64,000 nucleotides of DNA from Agrobacterium genomosp. 13 str. CFBP 6927 (GTDB lineage: Bacteria; Pseudomonadota; Alphaproteobacteria; Rhizobiales; Rhizobiaceae): the NCBI GenBank assembly GCA_900012615.1, contig LT009757.1:114294-178293 (forward strand). The letters run 5' to 3'. The notes under the pieces were generated by a model. That model was given only the letters and a program-made list of their open reading frames with translations, was not told the DNA's origin and made no database searches. Positions 17,237 to 27,086 of this stretch are shown one piece after another. Each line of letters starts with the position of its first letter. Positions within the stretch are counted from its first letter, which is position 1. Both the position numbers and the translations under genes were made by a program.

Positions 17237-18510
17237 CCGCCATTCTGGAAAATCTCGCCGCCGCCCGCCGCGCCGGCAAACCCGCGGGCATCACGTCCGT
17301 CTGTTCGGCCCACCCCGTCGTCCTGCGCGCCGCGATCCGCCGCGCCGCCGCCAGCAAGACAGCCGTGCTGATCGAGGCGACCTGCAATCAGGTCAACCAT
17401 CTCGGCGGTTATACCGGCATGACGCCGCGTGATTTCGTTGCCTTCGTCAACAGCATCGCGGCGGAAGAAGGACTGCCCGGCGAACTCCTGATTTTCGGCG
17501 GCGATCATCTCGGACCCAATCCCTGGCGCAGGGAGAAGGCCGAAGAGGCGCTGACAAAAGCCGCCGCCATGGTCGAAGCCTATGTGGCATCGGGTTTTCG
17601 CAAGATTCACCTTGATGCATCGATGGGTTGCGCCGGTGAGCCGGCAGCGCTGGATGACGTCACCATCGCCAACCGCGCCGCCAAACTTGCGGCCGTTGCC
17701 GAAAAGACGGCCACCGATGCCGGCCTGCCCAAACCGCTTTATATTCTCGGCACCGAAGTGCCGGTGCCTGGCGGTGCCGACCATGTGCTCGACACGGTTG
17801 CGCCAACGCAGCCGCAGGCGGCGCGCAACACCATCGACCTTCACCGCGAGATATTCGCGCAGCACGGTCTTTCGCAAGCCTTCGAACGGGTCATCGCTTT
17901 CGTCGTGCAGCCCGGTGTGGAATTCGGCAGCGACAATGTCGTTGCTTATGATCCGCAGGCCGCGGAAGCGCTGAGCGCCGTTCTGGACGGCGAACCGCAG
18001 CTGGTGTTCGAGGCCCATTCCACCGATTACCAGACCGAGCCTGCCCTTGCCGCACTGGTGCGCGACGGATATCCGATCCTCAAAGTCGGTCCGGGCCTCA
18101 CCTTCGCTTACCGGGAAGCGCTTTATGCGCTTGATATGATCGCATCCGAAATGGTCGGCACCTATGGCGACCGGCCGCTGGCGCGGACCATGGAAAAACT
18201 GATGTTGAGCGCGCCGGGCGACTGGCAGGGCCATTACCATGGCGACGACATCACGCTGCGATTGCAGCGCCACTATAGTTACAGCGACCGCATCCGTTAT
18301 TACTGGACGCGGCCGGAAGCGTTGCAGGCCGTTTCCGCCTTGCATAAGGCGCTGGATGGGAAGACAATTCCCGAAACCCTGCTGCGCCAGTATCTCGGCG
18401 AATTACCGCTCGCCACAGTTGCGGGCGAGGACGCGGAAGAGATTTTGATCGCGGCTGTGGATCAGGTTCTGGCGACCTATCACGCAGCGACGGGCGAAGG
18501 CCGCCATTGA
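17233..18510 (+). CDS. D-tagatose-6-phosphate 4-epimerase (GatZ/KbaZ family)
   Basis: 425 residues of the GatZ/KbaZ family, with [31 protein letters not shown] and [12 protein letters not shown] near the N-terminal third. In enterobacteria GatZ and KbaZ are the non-catalytic subunits of tagatose-bisphosphate aldolase. No GatY/KbaY partner is encoded here, and the recalled C58 protein Atu3167 was shown to epimerise D-tagatose 6-phosphate to D-fructose 6-phosphate. That fits the gene order kinase then epimerase, joined by a four-base overlap. Confidence 0.83.
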   Translation: MTAILENLAAARRAGKPAGITSVCSAHPVVLRAAIRRAAASKTAVLIEATCNQVNHLGGYTGMTPRDFVAFVNSIAAEEGLPGELLIFGGDHLGPNPWRREKAEEALTKAAAMVEAYVASGFRKIHLDASMGCAGEPAALDDVTIANRAAKLAAVAEKTATDAGLPKPLYILGTEVPVPGGADHVLDTVAPTQPQAARNTIDLHREIFAQHGLSQAFERVIAFVVQPGVEFGSDNVVAYDPQAAEALSAVLDGEPQLVFEAHSTDYQTEPALAALVRDGYPILKVGPGLTFAYREALYALDMIASEMVGTYGDRPLARTMEKLMLSAPGDWQGHYHGDDITLRLQRHYSYSDRIRYYWTRPEALQAVSALHKALDGKTIPETLLRQYLGELPLATVAGEDAEEILIAAVDQVLATYHAATGEGRH

Positions 18511-18633
18511 CGGCAATCATAAATCCGGATGCCCCTGCGGCAGAGGCCGCCGGAGCGAAATGGGGGAAGTGCGAGCGGTTTCATCTGAAGTCCCGCTCAT
18601 ACTCATAACTATATCCGTGAGGGAGGACGACTA

Positions 18634-19506
18634 ATGGCAACCCGAAACACGAGCGGTCTTGCGCGGGTTATGCTTGCGCCATCGGTGCTGTTATTGCTGG
18701 TGTGGATGATCGTGCCTCTGGCGATGACGCTCTGGTTCTCGTTCCAGAACTACAATCTCCTCAACCCGGCCAATGTCAGCTTTGCGGGCCTGTTCAATTA
18801 CCAGTATTTCTACACCGACCCGGCCTTCTTCCAGTCGATCTGGAACACGCTTTTGATCGTCGGCGGCGTGCTTGCGATCACCGTCATCGGCGGTATCGCC
18901 ATTGCGCTCTTGCTCGACAATGACATTTTCGGCCAGGGCATCGTCCGCATCATGATCATCTCGCCCTTCTTCGTCATGCCGCCGGTGGCCGCATTGGTGT
19001 GGAAGAACATGATCATGCATCCCGGTTACGGCGTGCTTGCCGATCTCTCCCGTTTCTTCGGTTTCCAGCCGGTCGACTGGTTCGCGCAGTTTCCGCTGCT
19101 GTCGATCATCATCATCGTCGCCTGGCAATGGCTGCCGTTTGCGACATTGATCCTGCTCACCGCCCTGCAGTCGCTCGATGGCGAGCAGAAGGAAGCGGCC
19201 GAGATGGATGGCGCCAACTTCGTCAACCGCTTCGTCTACCTGACGCTGCCGCATCTGTCGCGCGCCATCACCGTCGTCATCCTGATCCAGACGATCTTCC
19301 TGCTCGGCGTTTACGCGGAAATCCTCGTCACCACCAATGGCGGACCGGGTTATGCCTCCACCAACCTCGCCTTCCTCATCTATCGCACCGCGCTTCTCGG
19401 TTACGACGTCGGCGGCGCTTCGGCCGGCGGCATCATCGCCGTCATCCTCGCCAATATCGTCGCCATCTTCCTGATGCGCGCCGTCGGCAAGAACCTCGAC
19501 CGGTAA
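18634..19506 (+). CDS. Polyol ABC transporter permease 1
   Basis: A 290-residue permease of the MalF/SmoF type with six predicted membrane segments. The EAA cytoplasmic loop that docks with the ATPase is EAAEMDGANFVNRFVYLTLP (about residues 189-208). The N-terminus LARVMLAPSVLLLLVWMIVP is typical. The ATG follows GAGGGAGGA. A 123-base gap separates it from the epimerase gene. The binding protein of this system is encoded divergently at 14616-15929. Confidence 0.9.
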   Translation: MATRNTSGLARVMLAPSVLLLLVWMIVPLAMTLWFSFQNYNLLNPANVSFAGLFNYQYFYTDPAFFQSIWNTLLIVGGVLAITVIGGIAIALLLDNDIFGQGIVRIMIISPFFVMPPVAALVWKNMIMHPGYGVLADLSRFFGFQPVDWFAQFPLLSIIIIVAWQWLPFATLILLTALQSLDGEQKEAAEMDGANFVNRFVYLTLPHLSRAITVVILIQTIFLLGVYAEILVTTNGGPGYASTNLAFLIYRTALLGYDVGGASAGGIIAVILANIVAIFLMRAVGKNLDR

Positions 19507-19519
19507 AGGGGGAAACATC

Positions 19520-20344
19520 ATGGCCCGCAAGACAACCACACGTGCGAAGATCGGCTTTTCCATCGCGGCCTGGGCCGTGGCGCTCCTGCTATTCTTCCCG
19601 ATCCTCTATGCCTTCCTCACCTCGATCAAGACCGAGCCGGAGGCAATCGCCGGCTTCAGCCTCATTCCCTCGGGCACGCTTGAGAATTACGTGACGGTGC
19701 AGACCCAGCGCGATTACTTCAAGCCGTTCATGAACTCGGTCGTGCTGTCGCTCGGCTCGACGATCATTGCGCTGATCATCGCCATCCCCGCCGCCTGGGC
19801 CATGGCGTTCTCGCCGACCAAGCGCACCAAGGACATTTTGATGTGGATGCTCTCCACCAAGATGATGCCGGCCGTCGCCGTGCTGGTGCCAATCTATCTG
19901 ATCTTCCGCAATGCCGGCCTGCTCGATACCCGCATTGGGCTCACCATCATGCTCACCTTCATCAACCTGCCGATCGTCATCTGGATGCTCTACACTTACT
20001 TCCGGGAAATCCCCGGCGAGATTCTGGAAGCGGCCCGCATGGATGGTGCATCCTTGTGGAACGAGATCGTGCATGTGCTGACGCCGATGGCGGTGCCGGG
20101 CATTGCCTCGACGCTGCTCCTCAACGTCATCCTCGCCTGGAACGAAGCCTTCTGGACCATCCGGCTGACGACCACCAATGCCGCCCCGCTGACGGCCTTC
20201 ATCGCCTCCTTCTCAAGCCCACAGGGGCTGTTCTGGGCAAAACTCTCGGCCGCCTCGATGATGGCGATCGCCCCCATTCTCGTCATCGGCTGGTTCTCGC
20301 AGAAACAACTCGTGCGTGGCCTGACCTTTGGCGCCGTGAAATAA
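19520..20344 (+). CDS. Polyol ABC transporter permease 2
   Basis: A 274-residue MalG/SmoG-type permease. The first membrane segment is around AAWAVALLLFFPILYAF, the conserved FLTSIKTEPEA follows, and the EAA loop is EAARMDGASLWNEIVHVLTP. The C-terminus QKQLVRGLTFGAVK is the standard ending of this family. The start has AAAGGGGGAAA upstream, 14 bases after the previous stop. It forms the heterodimeric pore with the preceding permease. Confidence 0.91.
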   Translation: MARKTTTRAKIGFSIAAWAVALLLFFPILYAFLTSIKTEPEAIAGFSLIPSGTLENYVTVQTQRDYFKPFMNSVVLSLGSTIIALIIAIPAAWAMAFSPTKRTKDILMWMLSTKMMPAVAVLVPIYLIFRNAGLLDTRIGLTIMLTFINLPIVIWMLYTYFREIPGEILEAARMDGASLWNEIVHVLTPMAVPGIASTLLLNVILAWNEAFWTIRLTTTNAAPLTAFIASFSSPQGLFWAKLSAASMMAIAPILVIGWFSQKQLVRGLTFGAVK

Positions 20345-20356
20345 GGAACGACAAAC

Positions 20357-21355
20357 ATGGGCAGCATTTCCCTTCAGAACGTGTCCAAGCTCTTCGGTGA
20401 GGCGAAAGTCATCCCGTCGATCGATCTCGATATCAACGACGGCGAGTTCGTCGTCTTCGTCGGCCCGTCCGGCTGCGGCAAGTCCACGCTTTTGCGCCTC
20501 ATCGCCGGGCTGGAGGACGTCTCCGGCGGCAAGATCGTCATCGACGGCAATGACGCCACCGAAAAGGCCCCGGCCGAGCGTGGCCTTGCCATGGTGTTCC
20601 AGTCCTATGCGCTTTATCCGCATATGAGTGTCAGGAACAACATCGCCTTCCCGCTGAAGATGGCCAAGCTCGACAAGGCCATCATCGATAAAAAGGTCGA
20701 GGATGCAGCCCGGGTGCTGAACCTCACCGATTATCTCGAACGCCGGCCCTCGCAGCTGTCGGGCGGCCAGCGCCAGCGTGTCGCCATCGGCCGCGCCATC
20801 GTGCGCGAACCGAAAGCCTTCCTGTTCGACGAACCGCTTTCCAACCTCGATGCGGCGCTGCGCGGCACCATGCGGCTGGAAATCTCAGAACTGCACAACA
20901 CGCTGAAGACAACGATGATCTATGTCACCCACGACCAGGTGGAAGCCATGACCATGGCCGACAAGATCGTCGTCTTGAACCGCGGCAATATCGAGCAGGT
21001 CGGTTCGCCGATGGAGCTTTACCGCACCCCCGCCAACCTCTTCGTCGCCGGCTTCATCGGCTCGCCGCGCATGAATCTGGTGACCGGCGACTACGCCCGC
21101 CAAAAGGGCGCCGCCACCGCCGGCGTGCGGCCGGAGCATCTGGTGCTGTCGAAGGAAAGCGGGCTCTGGCAGGGCAAGGTCACCGTCGCCGAACATCTCG
21201 GATCGGATACCTTCCTGCATCTCGAGGTCGACGGCATCGGGCCGATCACCGCCCGCACGGACGGCGAGTTCGAATGCAAACACGGCGATACCGTCTTCAT
21301 CACGCCGGATGAGACCAAGATCCACAGGTTCGATGAGAAGGGTGTGGCGATCTAG
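20357..21355 (+). CDS. Polyol ABC transporter ATP-binding protein
   Basis: A 332-residue MalK/UgpC-type ATPase: Walker [17 protein letters not shown], signature [16 protein letters not shown], Walker [13 protein letters not shown] and the H-loop [13 protein letters not shown]-terminal TOBE regulatory domain contains VRPEHLVL. It is the last gene of the plus-strand polyol operon and ends 250 bases before a convergent ATPase gene of the next system. A palindrome at 21528-21546 lies between them. Confidence 0.92.
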   Translation: MGSISLQNVSKLFGEAKVIPSIDLDINDGEFVVFVGPSGCGKSTLLRLIAGLEDVSGGKIVIDGNDATEKAPAERGLAMVFQSYALYPHMSVRNNIAFPLKMAKLDKAIIDKKVEDAARVLNLTDYLERRPSQLSGGQRQRVAIGRAIVREPKAFLFDEPLSNLDAALRGTMRLEISELHNTLKTTMIYVTHDQVEAMTMADKIVVLNRGNIEQVGSPMELYRTPANLFVAGFIGSPRMNLVTGDYARQKGAATAGVRPEHLVLSKESGLWQGKVTVAEHLGSDTFLHLEVDGIGPITARTDGEFECKHGDTVFITPDETKIHRFDEKGVAI

Positions 21356-21527
21356 GTGCTGGCTTTCACAAGGTTTTTCCATTCACAGCGGACCCTCAGG
21401 CGCGTGAACGAAAAATCCTGTGAAAGCTCACATCCAGCCGGAGCCTCCACAATAGACGACCGAAGGGCAATCTGATGCCACGGTTGGCGCGTTTGCGAAG
21501 GTTCTCAACGTTTCCAGCTTTCCGCCG

Positions 21528-21546
21528 TTCCGGCTCAAGGCCGGAA
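21528..21546. repeat. Palindrome between convergent transport operons
   Basis: TTCCGGC-tcaag-GCCGGAA forms a perfect 7-base-pair stem; the flanks CCG and TGACGG extend it imperfectly. The wording CGTCATTCCGGCC is a common rhizobial intergenic repeat. Lying between two convergent ATPase genes, it can act as a bidirectional transcript end. The rest of the 250-base gap shows no gene. Confidence 0.5.
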
Positions 21547-21605
21547 TGACGGAGGTGGATGTGCAACCGCACAGGAAATCTTCCTGCCGAGTACTATGCC
21601 AAACC

Positions 21606-22682
21606 TCACGCCTCCACGATCCTGACGCCATTCCTGTCGAAGACATGCAGCCTTTCCTGCGGGAAACCGACCCGCAGGGATTTACCCGGTTGCAACAATG
21701 CCCGGTCTGACGAAAACAGCTTGAAGGGCAATCCATGCACGGTGAGGTGCAGGATGACGCCGAGGCCGGTCGGCTCGACCAGATCGACCGTCGCTTCCAC
21801 ACCGCCTTCAGCCGGCGCTACGCTGACATGTTCCGGGCGGATGCCGAGCGTGACCGGCTCGCCATCGGCGAGGTCCACTTCACGGCCGAGCGCCAGACGC
21901 GTGCCGTCACCCAGCACGACGAAACTGCCGCCATTCTCCTGCACGAGCCGTCCTTCGAGGAAATTCATGCCCGGCGAACCGATGAAACCGGCGACGAAAA
22001 GATTGGCGGGGCGGTCGTAAAGATCGAGCGGCGCACCGATCTGCTGCACATGGCCGGCGTTCATGGCGACGATACGTGAGGCAAGCGTCATCGCCTCGAT
22101 CTGGTCATGGGTGACGTAAACCGAGGTTGCGCCAAGATCGGCATGCATGCGCTTGATCTCGGCCCGCATCTGCTCGCGCAGCCGGGCATCGAGATTGGAC
22201 AGTGGCTCATCGAACAGGAAGGCCTTTGGCTGGCGCACGATGGCGCGGCCCATGGCGACGCGCTGACGCTGACCACCGGAGAGCGCCTTCGGGCGGCGGG
22301 CGAGATAGGGATCGAGACCGAGCTTGGCCGAGGCACTGGAAACCGCCGCAGCGATGGTTTCCTTCGGGCTGCGGCGCAGCCGCAGACTATAGCTCATATT
22401 GTCGGCGACGCTCATATGCGGATAGAGCGCATAGGACTGGAAGACCATGGCGATATCGCGATCCTTCGGCCGGCGATCATTGACGCGTTCGCCGTCGATG
22501 GACAGGTCGCCGGATGTTATCTCTTCAAGCCCGGCGATCATGCGCAGCAGCGTCGATTTTCCGCAGCCGGATGGGCCGACGAGGACGATGAACTCGCCAT
22601 CCCTGATATCAAGATCGACGCCATGCAGCACGGCGAGGTCGCCATAGGTCTTGCCGACATTCTTCAGCTCGATGGAAGCCAT
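21606..22682 (-). CDS. Sugar-type ABC transporter ATP-binding protein
   Basis: A 358-residue MalK/UgpC-type ATPase with Walker [17 protein letters not shown], signature [16 protein letters not shown], Walker [13 protein letters not shown], switch YVTHDQIEAMT, and a TOBE domain with LGIRPEHVSV. It is the last gene of the minus-strand run regulator, PLP enzyme, binding protein, permeases, ATPase, starting four bases after the upstream permease stop. The substrate is unknown. Confidence 0.92.
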   Translation of the reverse strand: MASIELKNVGKTYGDLAVLHGVDLDIRDGEFIVLVGPSGCGKSTLLRMIAGLEEITSGDLSIDGERVNDRRPKDRDIAMVFQSYALYPHMSVADNMSYSLRLRRSPKETIAAAVSSASAKLGLDPYLARRPKALSGGQRQRVAMGRAIVRQPKAFLFDEPLSNLDARLREQMRAEIKRMHADLGATSVYVTHDQIEAMTLASRIVAMNAGHVQQIGAPLDLYDRPANLFVAGFIGSPGMNFLEGRLVQENGGSFVVLGDGTRLALGREVDLADGEPVTLGIRPEHVSVAPAEGGVEATVDLVEPTGLGVILHLTVHGLPFKLFSSDRALLQPGKSLRVGFPQERLHVFDRNGVRIVEA

Positions 22683-22686
22683 GGGA

Positions 22687-23517
22687 TTATCCTTTCACCG
22701 CGCCGGCCGTCAGGCCCTGCACGAGATAACGTTGAATGAGCAGGAAGAAGAGGCAGGCCGGAATGAGCGCCAGAACGCCCGCCGCCATCATCTGCCCGAA
22801 ATCGACGGAGAATTTCGAAACGAAGGTCAGAAGGCCAACCGGGAAAGTGGCACTCTGGTTGCCGGAAATCAGCATCAGCGCAAACAGAAGCTCGCTCCAC
22901 GCGGCGGTGAAGACGAAACCGAGCGTCGCGGCAATGCCCGGCAGCGTCAGCGGCAGGATGATCTGGCGGAAGGCCGTAAACCGGCTTGCCCCGTCAATCA
23001 TCGCCGCCTCTTCCAGATCCTTCGGAATGCCATCGAAGAACGACTGCATGAGGAAGGTGGCGAAAGGCACGTTGAAGGCGGTGTAGACGATGACCAGACC
23101 CGTCAGGCTGTTGGTGAGGCCGAGCGGCGACAGCATCTTGAAGATCGGCGCGACCAGCATGACCAGCGGAAACATCTGGGTGATCAGCATTAGCGCCACG
23201 ATCCAGTATTTGCCCTTGAAGCGGAAGCGTGACAGCGCGTAACCCGAGAGCGATGAGAGTATCGTTACGGCAATTGCCGTGGAACCCGCGACGATGACGC
23301 TGTTCTTAAAAAACGTCGGGAAGGCACTGTTTTCTATGACGAAACGATAGTGATCCCATGTCGCCCGCGACGGCCACATCCTGACACCTTCGCTATAGAG
23401 CAGATCATTCGGCGTCACGGACACCTTGAGCAGCCAGAACAGTGGGAACAGTGCAAAGGCGATATAGGCAAGGATCGCCAGACGATGGGCAAGGGTGAGA
23501 AATATCCTTGATGTCAT
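22687..23517 (-). CDS. Sugar-type ABC transporter permease (MalG-like)
   Basis: A 276-residue permease with six predicted membrane helices. It has an early AFALFPLFWLLKVSVTP segment, the EAA loop EEAAMIDGASRFTAFRQIIL and the typical C-terminus QRYLVQGLTAGAVKG. The ATG follows GAGAAGGA, three bases after the previous permease stop, so it is translationally coupled with it. It belongs to the transport system linked with the PLP enzyme at 25914-27086. Confidence 0.91.
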   Translation of the reverse strand: MTSRIFLTLAHRLAILAYIAFALFPLFWLLKVSVTPNDLLYSEGVRMWPSRATWDHYRFVIENSAFPTFFKNSVIVAGSTAIAVTILSSLSGYALSRFRFKGKYWIVALMLITQMFPLVMLVAPIFKMLSPLGLTNSLTGLVIVYTAFNVPFATFLMQSFFDGIPKDLEEAAMIDGASRFTAFRQIILPLTLPGIAATLGFVFTAAWSELLFALMLISGNQSATFPVGLLTFVSKFSVDFGQMMAAGVLALIPACLFFLLIQRYLVQGLTAGAVKG

Positions 23518-23520
23518 CGG

Positions 23521-24465
23521 TCAGTCCTTCTCGATCAGGCGCTGGCGCAGCAGCACGATCAGCATGGAATAGGCAAGGAGCAGCACCAGAAGCACCAGCG
23601 CAATGGCCGAGGCATAACCGAAATCCAGACGCCGGAAGGCCTGGGTGAAGATGTAGCTGGCGACGATCTGCGTGCGGTCGGCCGGCCCGCCATTGGTCAT
23701 GACGATGATGAGATCGGCGAAATTGGCGATCCAAACGGTGCGCAGCAGGATGGTGATGGCGATGGTGGGCGCCAGAAACGGCAGGGTGATGGAGGTGAAA
23801 CGCTGCAGCGGGTTTGCCCCGTCAATTTCCGCCGCCTCATAAAGATCGCGCGGGATGGCCTGAAGTGCGGCAAGCAAAGTGATGGCGAAGAAGGGAATGC
23901 CCCACCAGACATTGGCGATGATCGGCCCCCACATGGCAAGCTGCGGATCGGCGAGGATATTATTGGGCGCGGAGAGAAGTCCGAGCGAAACCATCCAGTG
24001 CGGCAGCGGCCCGATGACCGGGTTGAACAGCCATGCCCAGTTGAGACCGGCAAGGAAAGTCGGCACGGCCCATGGCAGGAACACCAGCGCCTGCGCCAGC
24101 CCCCTGCCCGCAAAGGGTTTATCGAGCAGCAGCGCCAGAATGAGGCCGAAGAAGAATTGCAGGAAAACCGAAGCGCCGGTCCACCACAGCGTGTTTTTCA
24201 GCGCCCGGTAAAAGGCCGCATCCTGCGACAGCGCCTCCAGATGTTTGAGGCCAACAAAACCGCCGGAAAACGGATTGAGCAGCTGCACATCGCGAAAGGC
24301 ATAGGAGAGGCCGAGCACCAGCGGCACCAGCATGACCGCGACGATGAGCACCAGCACGGGCGCGCTGTAAAGCCAGGGTTCGGCCCAATCGGCAAACCGC
24401 CGCATCGCGGGCTTGCCAGCCGGTTTGCGCGCAGCCACCGGCCCGGCGCCATGGGCATAGGACAT
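23521..24465 (-). CDS. Sugar-type ABC transporter permease (MalF-like)
   Basis: About 314 residues with six predicted membrane helices, including APVLVLIVAVMLVPLVLGL. The EAA loop is YEAAEIDGANPLQRFTSITL. I place the start at the ATG at 24465 behind GGGAG; the open frame runs 135 bases further up through the hairpin region without a ribosome site. The residues before the first helix are rich in Ala, Gly, Lys and Pro. It is partner of the following permease. Confidence 0.88.
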   Translation of the reverse strand: MSYAHGAGPVAARKPAGKPAMRRFADWAEPWLYSAPVLVLIVAVMLVPLVLGLSYAFRDVQLLNPFSGGFVGLKHLEALSQDAAFYRALKNTLWWTGASVFLQFFFGLILALLLDKPFAGRGLAQALVFLPWAVPTFLAGLNWAWLFNPVIGPLPHWMVSLGLLSAPNNILADPQLAMWGPIIANVWWGIPFFAITLLAALQAIPRDLYEAAEIDGANPLQRFTSITLPFLAPTIAITILLRTVWIANFADLIIVMTNGGPADRTQIVASYIFTQAFRRLDFGYASAIALVLLVLLLAYSMLIVLLRQRLIEKD

Positions 24466-24571
24466 TGTATCGCTCCCTGATCGGACGACGGAACGGACGG
24501 GTTTTCCAGCCTCTCGGCTTACCGATCCGAAAAATTGCGAGGAAAAGGCCTGTCGCAGCGAAGGCCGGCAA

Positions 24572-24608
24572 GACCGCCGCACGGGCATTTGCGCCCGCAC
24601 GGCCGGTC
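24572..24608. terminator. Hairpin between binding-protein and permease genes
   Basis: An imperfect GC-rich stem: GACCG (24572-24576) pairs with CGGTC (24604-24608), and CGGGC (24582-24586) with GCCCG (24593-24597), with partly paired bases between. It begins eight bases after the binding-protein stop, in the same position as hairpins in the dctP, polyol and ugp operons of this window. Confidence 0.4.
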
Positions 24609-24615
24609 AATGTCG

Positions 24616-25875
24616 TTACTTCGAGGCCAGGAACTTCTGCTGCGCCTTGGTCATGTAATCAGCCCATTGCTTGGCAAGGTCTTCCGGCGTGATGTCGCCG
24701 AGCAGCGCTTCCTGCGATGTCTTGATCACAAGCGAATCCTTGAAGAAGGCGAATTCCTCAAGGTAGGTCGGCATTGTCGTCGGCACGGCGTTCTTGTCGG
24801 CCAGTTCATCGAACCAGCCCTTGAACTGCTCGCTGGCATAGAAGGGGTCCTTCTCCGCCGACTTGTGCACCGGCAGCGCCCCGGTCTTCTTGTTCCACTC
24901 GATATTGCCTTCCGGCCCTTCAAGCGTCTCGATCAGCTTCCAGGAAAGGTCCTTGTTTTCGGATTTCGACATCATCGACCAGCCGGCGAAACCGATCGTC
25001 GGGAAGGTCTTGCCGTCAGGTCCCTTGGGCATGGTCATGACGCCGAAATCTTCCGGCTTCATGCGCTGGGCGATGGCGATAAGCGCATCCGGATCCTGAT
25101 CGAGGAAGGCGCAGGTGCCGGAATAAAAGCCGGCGACGATTTCGTTGAAGCCCCAGTTGACGCTGTCCTTCGGCGCATAACCGTTCTTGTAGAGATCGAC
25201 CACATAGGTCAGGCCCTTCACCCAGCCGGGGCTGTCGAAGGTGGAGGTGCCGTCCTTGGTGAAGAACTCGTTCGAACCGGCCATGGATGCGCCGAACATG
25301 ACCCAGCCGTTAAGGCCGCCCGGGCCGCCGCGCAGGCAGTAGCCCGATTTGCCGGGAAGGGCTGCGACCTTCTTGGAAGCATCGGCAAATTCCTCGAGGG
25401 TCTTCGGCGGCTCCTTCACGCCTGCCTGTTCCAGCAGTTTCTTGTTGTAGAACATGGCGCGCAGGTAGAAACCATAGGGCAGCATATAGGCCGTGTCCTT
25501 GACATCGCGGCCGAGTTCCAGCGTGCGCTCGCTCAGGCCCGCGGTGTGCTCCCATTTGGCAAGATAAGGCTCAAGGCTCTCGAGCATACCGTTATTGGCA
25601 TAAAGCGACAGCCATGTGTCGGGCATTTCCATCACGTCAGGAATATCGCCGGCCGAGACCATGGTGGCGAATTTCTGGAAGGCTTCGCTCCACGGCAGGG
25701 AGATGATTTCCACCTTGGTGCCGGGATTGGCGGCCTCGAATTTCGAAACGATGCCTTTCAGTGTTTCCGTCCGCTCGGGACTTGTGATGACCTCGACCAG
25801 TTTCAAGGTCGTGTCCGCGAGCGCCGTTCCGGTCATCAGGGCGGTGAAGATTGCTGCTGTTACCAGTTTTTTCAT
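24616..25875 (-). CDS. Sugar-type ABC transporter substrate-binding protein
   Basis: A 419-residue extracellular family 1 binding protein. The signal peptide covers about residues 1-20 (ends GTALA-DT), with mature start TTLKLVEVITSPERTETL. Family landmarks are FEAANPGTKVEIISLPW, FATMVSAGDIPDVMEMPDTW and MLPYGFYLRAMFYNKK. The ATG follows AAAGGGGAGAA. It lies between a PLP trans-sulfuration-type enzyme gene and the two permeases. The ligand is not inferable from sequence, but the enzyme neighbour hints at a compound carrying an amino acid or sulfur group. Confidence 0.9.
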   Translation of the reverse strand: MKKLVTAAIFTALMTGTALADTTLKLVEVITSPERTETLKGIVSKFEAANPGTKVEIISLPWSEAFQKFATMVSAGDIPDVMEMPDTWLSLYANNGMLESLEPYLAKWEHTAGLSERTLELGRDVKDTAYMLPYGFYLRAMFYNKKLLEQAGVKEPPKTLEEFADASKKVAALPGKSGYCLRGGPGGLNGWVMFGASMAGSNEFFTKDGTSTFDSPGWVKGLTYVVDLYKNGYAPKDSVNWGFNEIVAGFYSGTCAFLDQDPDALIAIAQRMKPEDFGVMTMPKGPDGKTFPTIGFAGWSMMSKSENKDLSWKLIETLEGPEGNIEWNKKTGALPVHKSAEKDPFYASEQFKGWFDELADKNAVPTTMPTYLEEFAFFKDSLVIKTSQEALLGDITPEDLAKQWADYMTKAQQKFLASK

Positions 25876-25913
25876 GTCGTTCTCCCCTTTTTTGTCGTCA
25901 GTTTAAAAACGCG

Positions 25914-27086
25914 TCAGGCGGCGGTGGCCGCCTTGATCGCGGGTTCGAGATCGTTCCAGAGGGCTTCCGTGCCCTCCAGCCCGACATGCAGGCGCACCGA
26001 ACGCGCGCTGATGCCGAAGGTGTGGGCGGAGTTTGGCTGCGCCTTCTGTTCGAGCACCACTTCGCCGGGGACGATGAGGCTTTCATGCCCGCCCCAGGAA
26101 ACACCCAGTTTGAAAAGCTTGAGGCGGTCGGCAAAAGCGCGCACATCCACCCCTTCCTTGAAGATGAAGGAAAACAGGCCCGAGGTACCGTGAAGGCCGG
26201 GCGGCAGGCGGTTCGCCAGCCCCGGGTGGCAGACCTTCTCCACCACATCCAGCGCCTGCAGGCGGGTTGCGACCTCAAGTGCCGAGGCCTGATGCGCCTT
26301 CATGCGCAGCGGCAGGGTGCGAAGCCCGCGAATGAGCAGCCAGGCATCGAAGGGCGACATCTTGCCGCCGAGATAGGGATAGGTTTCCGCCCGGATGCGG
26401 TCGATCATCGCCTTCGAACCGGCCACCACACCGGAAACCACGTCGCTGTGACCGCCCAGATATTTCGAGGCGGAATGCACGACGAGATCGACTCCGAGCG
26501 AGATCGGCTGCTGGAAGACCGGGCTTGCCCAGGAATTGTCGATGACGGTGACGGCGCCATGCCGCTTGCCGATGGCGGCAAGCGCACCGACATCATGCGC
26601 CTCCATCACCCAGCTCGTCGGGCTTTCCATGTAAAACAGCTTTGCGCCCGGCATCGCCTTTTCAACCGCCGCCTCATCGCGGCCGTCGACATAGGTCACT
26701 TCGATATTCATGCGCTGCATGAAGGTGCCGAACAGGCGGAATGCATCGGGATAGACATGGCGCACGGCGACGATCCGGTCGCCCGGCGAAACGAAGGACA
26801 GCACGGTGGAGGAAATGGCCGACATGCCGCTTGCAAAACCGAGCGCATCTTCGGCCCCTTCGAGCTTCGCCAGCATCTCCTCAAACAGCCGCACGGTGGG
26901 GTTCAGCCCGCGCGTATAGACCGGCCGCACCTTTTCGCCGCGATAGGTGGAGACCATTTCGTCATAGCTGGAAAAGGTGAAAAGCGAGGTCTGCACGATG
27001 GGCGGCACCACGGCCTCGAAGGCGTGGGCCTCGTCATGCGCAACGATAAATGAGGCGGGATCGAAGAGATCGTTGCCATGGTTCAT
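25914..27086 (-). CDS. Cystathionine gamma-synthase/beta-lyase family PLP enzyme
   Basis: 390 residues of the fold-type I Cys/Met metabolism family. PLP-site landmarks are the phosphate-binding region (YTRGLNPTVRLFEEMLAKLE, FASGMSAISS), the aspartate in TVIDNSWASPVFQQP, and the Schiff-base lysine in HSASKYLGGHSDVV. Known members cleave or join C-S bonds (cystathionine, homocysteine, methionine, O-acetylhomoserine). The start overlaps the stop of the GntR gene by four bases. It stands ahead of a sugar-type ABC transporter instead of methionine genes, so the reaction is probably catabolic and the substrate unusual. Confidence 0.85.
   Translation of the reverse strand: MNHGNDLFDPASFIVAHDEAHAFEAVVPPIVQTSLFTFSSYDEMVSTYRGEKVRPVYTRGLNPTVRLFEEMLAKLEGAEDALGFASGMSAISSTVLSFVSPGDRIVAVRHVYPDAFRLFGTFMQRMNIEVTYVDGRDEAAVEKAMPGAKLFYMESPTSWVMEAHDVGALAAIGKRHGAVTVIDNSWASPVFQQPISLGVDLVVHSASKYLGGHSDVVSGVVAGSKAMIDRIRAETYPYLGGKMSPFDAWLLIRGLRTLPLRMKAHQASALEVATRLQALDVVEKVCHPGLANRLPPGLHGTSGLFSFIFKEGVDVRAFADRLKLFKLGVSWGGHESLIVPGEVVLEQKAQPNSAHTFGISARSVRLHVGLEGTEALWNDLEPAIKAATAA

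Noticed and set aside
17119..18345. 408-codon minus-strand frame opposite the tagatose-6-phosphate epimerase
   Set aside because: Antisense shadow of a well-supported GatZ/KbaZ-family gene.
17233..18510. Reading the GatZ/KbaZ-family gene as the non-catalytic subunit of tagatose-bisphosphate aldolase
   Set aside because: No catalytic GatY/KbaY gene is linked, the kinase makes only the monophosphate, and the recalled C58 homologue is an epimerase.
24535..27053. Two long plus-strand frames opposite the binding-protein and PLP-enzyme genes
   Set aside because: Both are shadows; their translations lack family motifs and they run through known active-site regions of the opposite strand.
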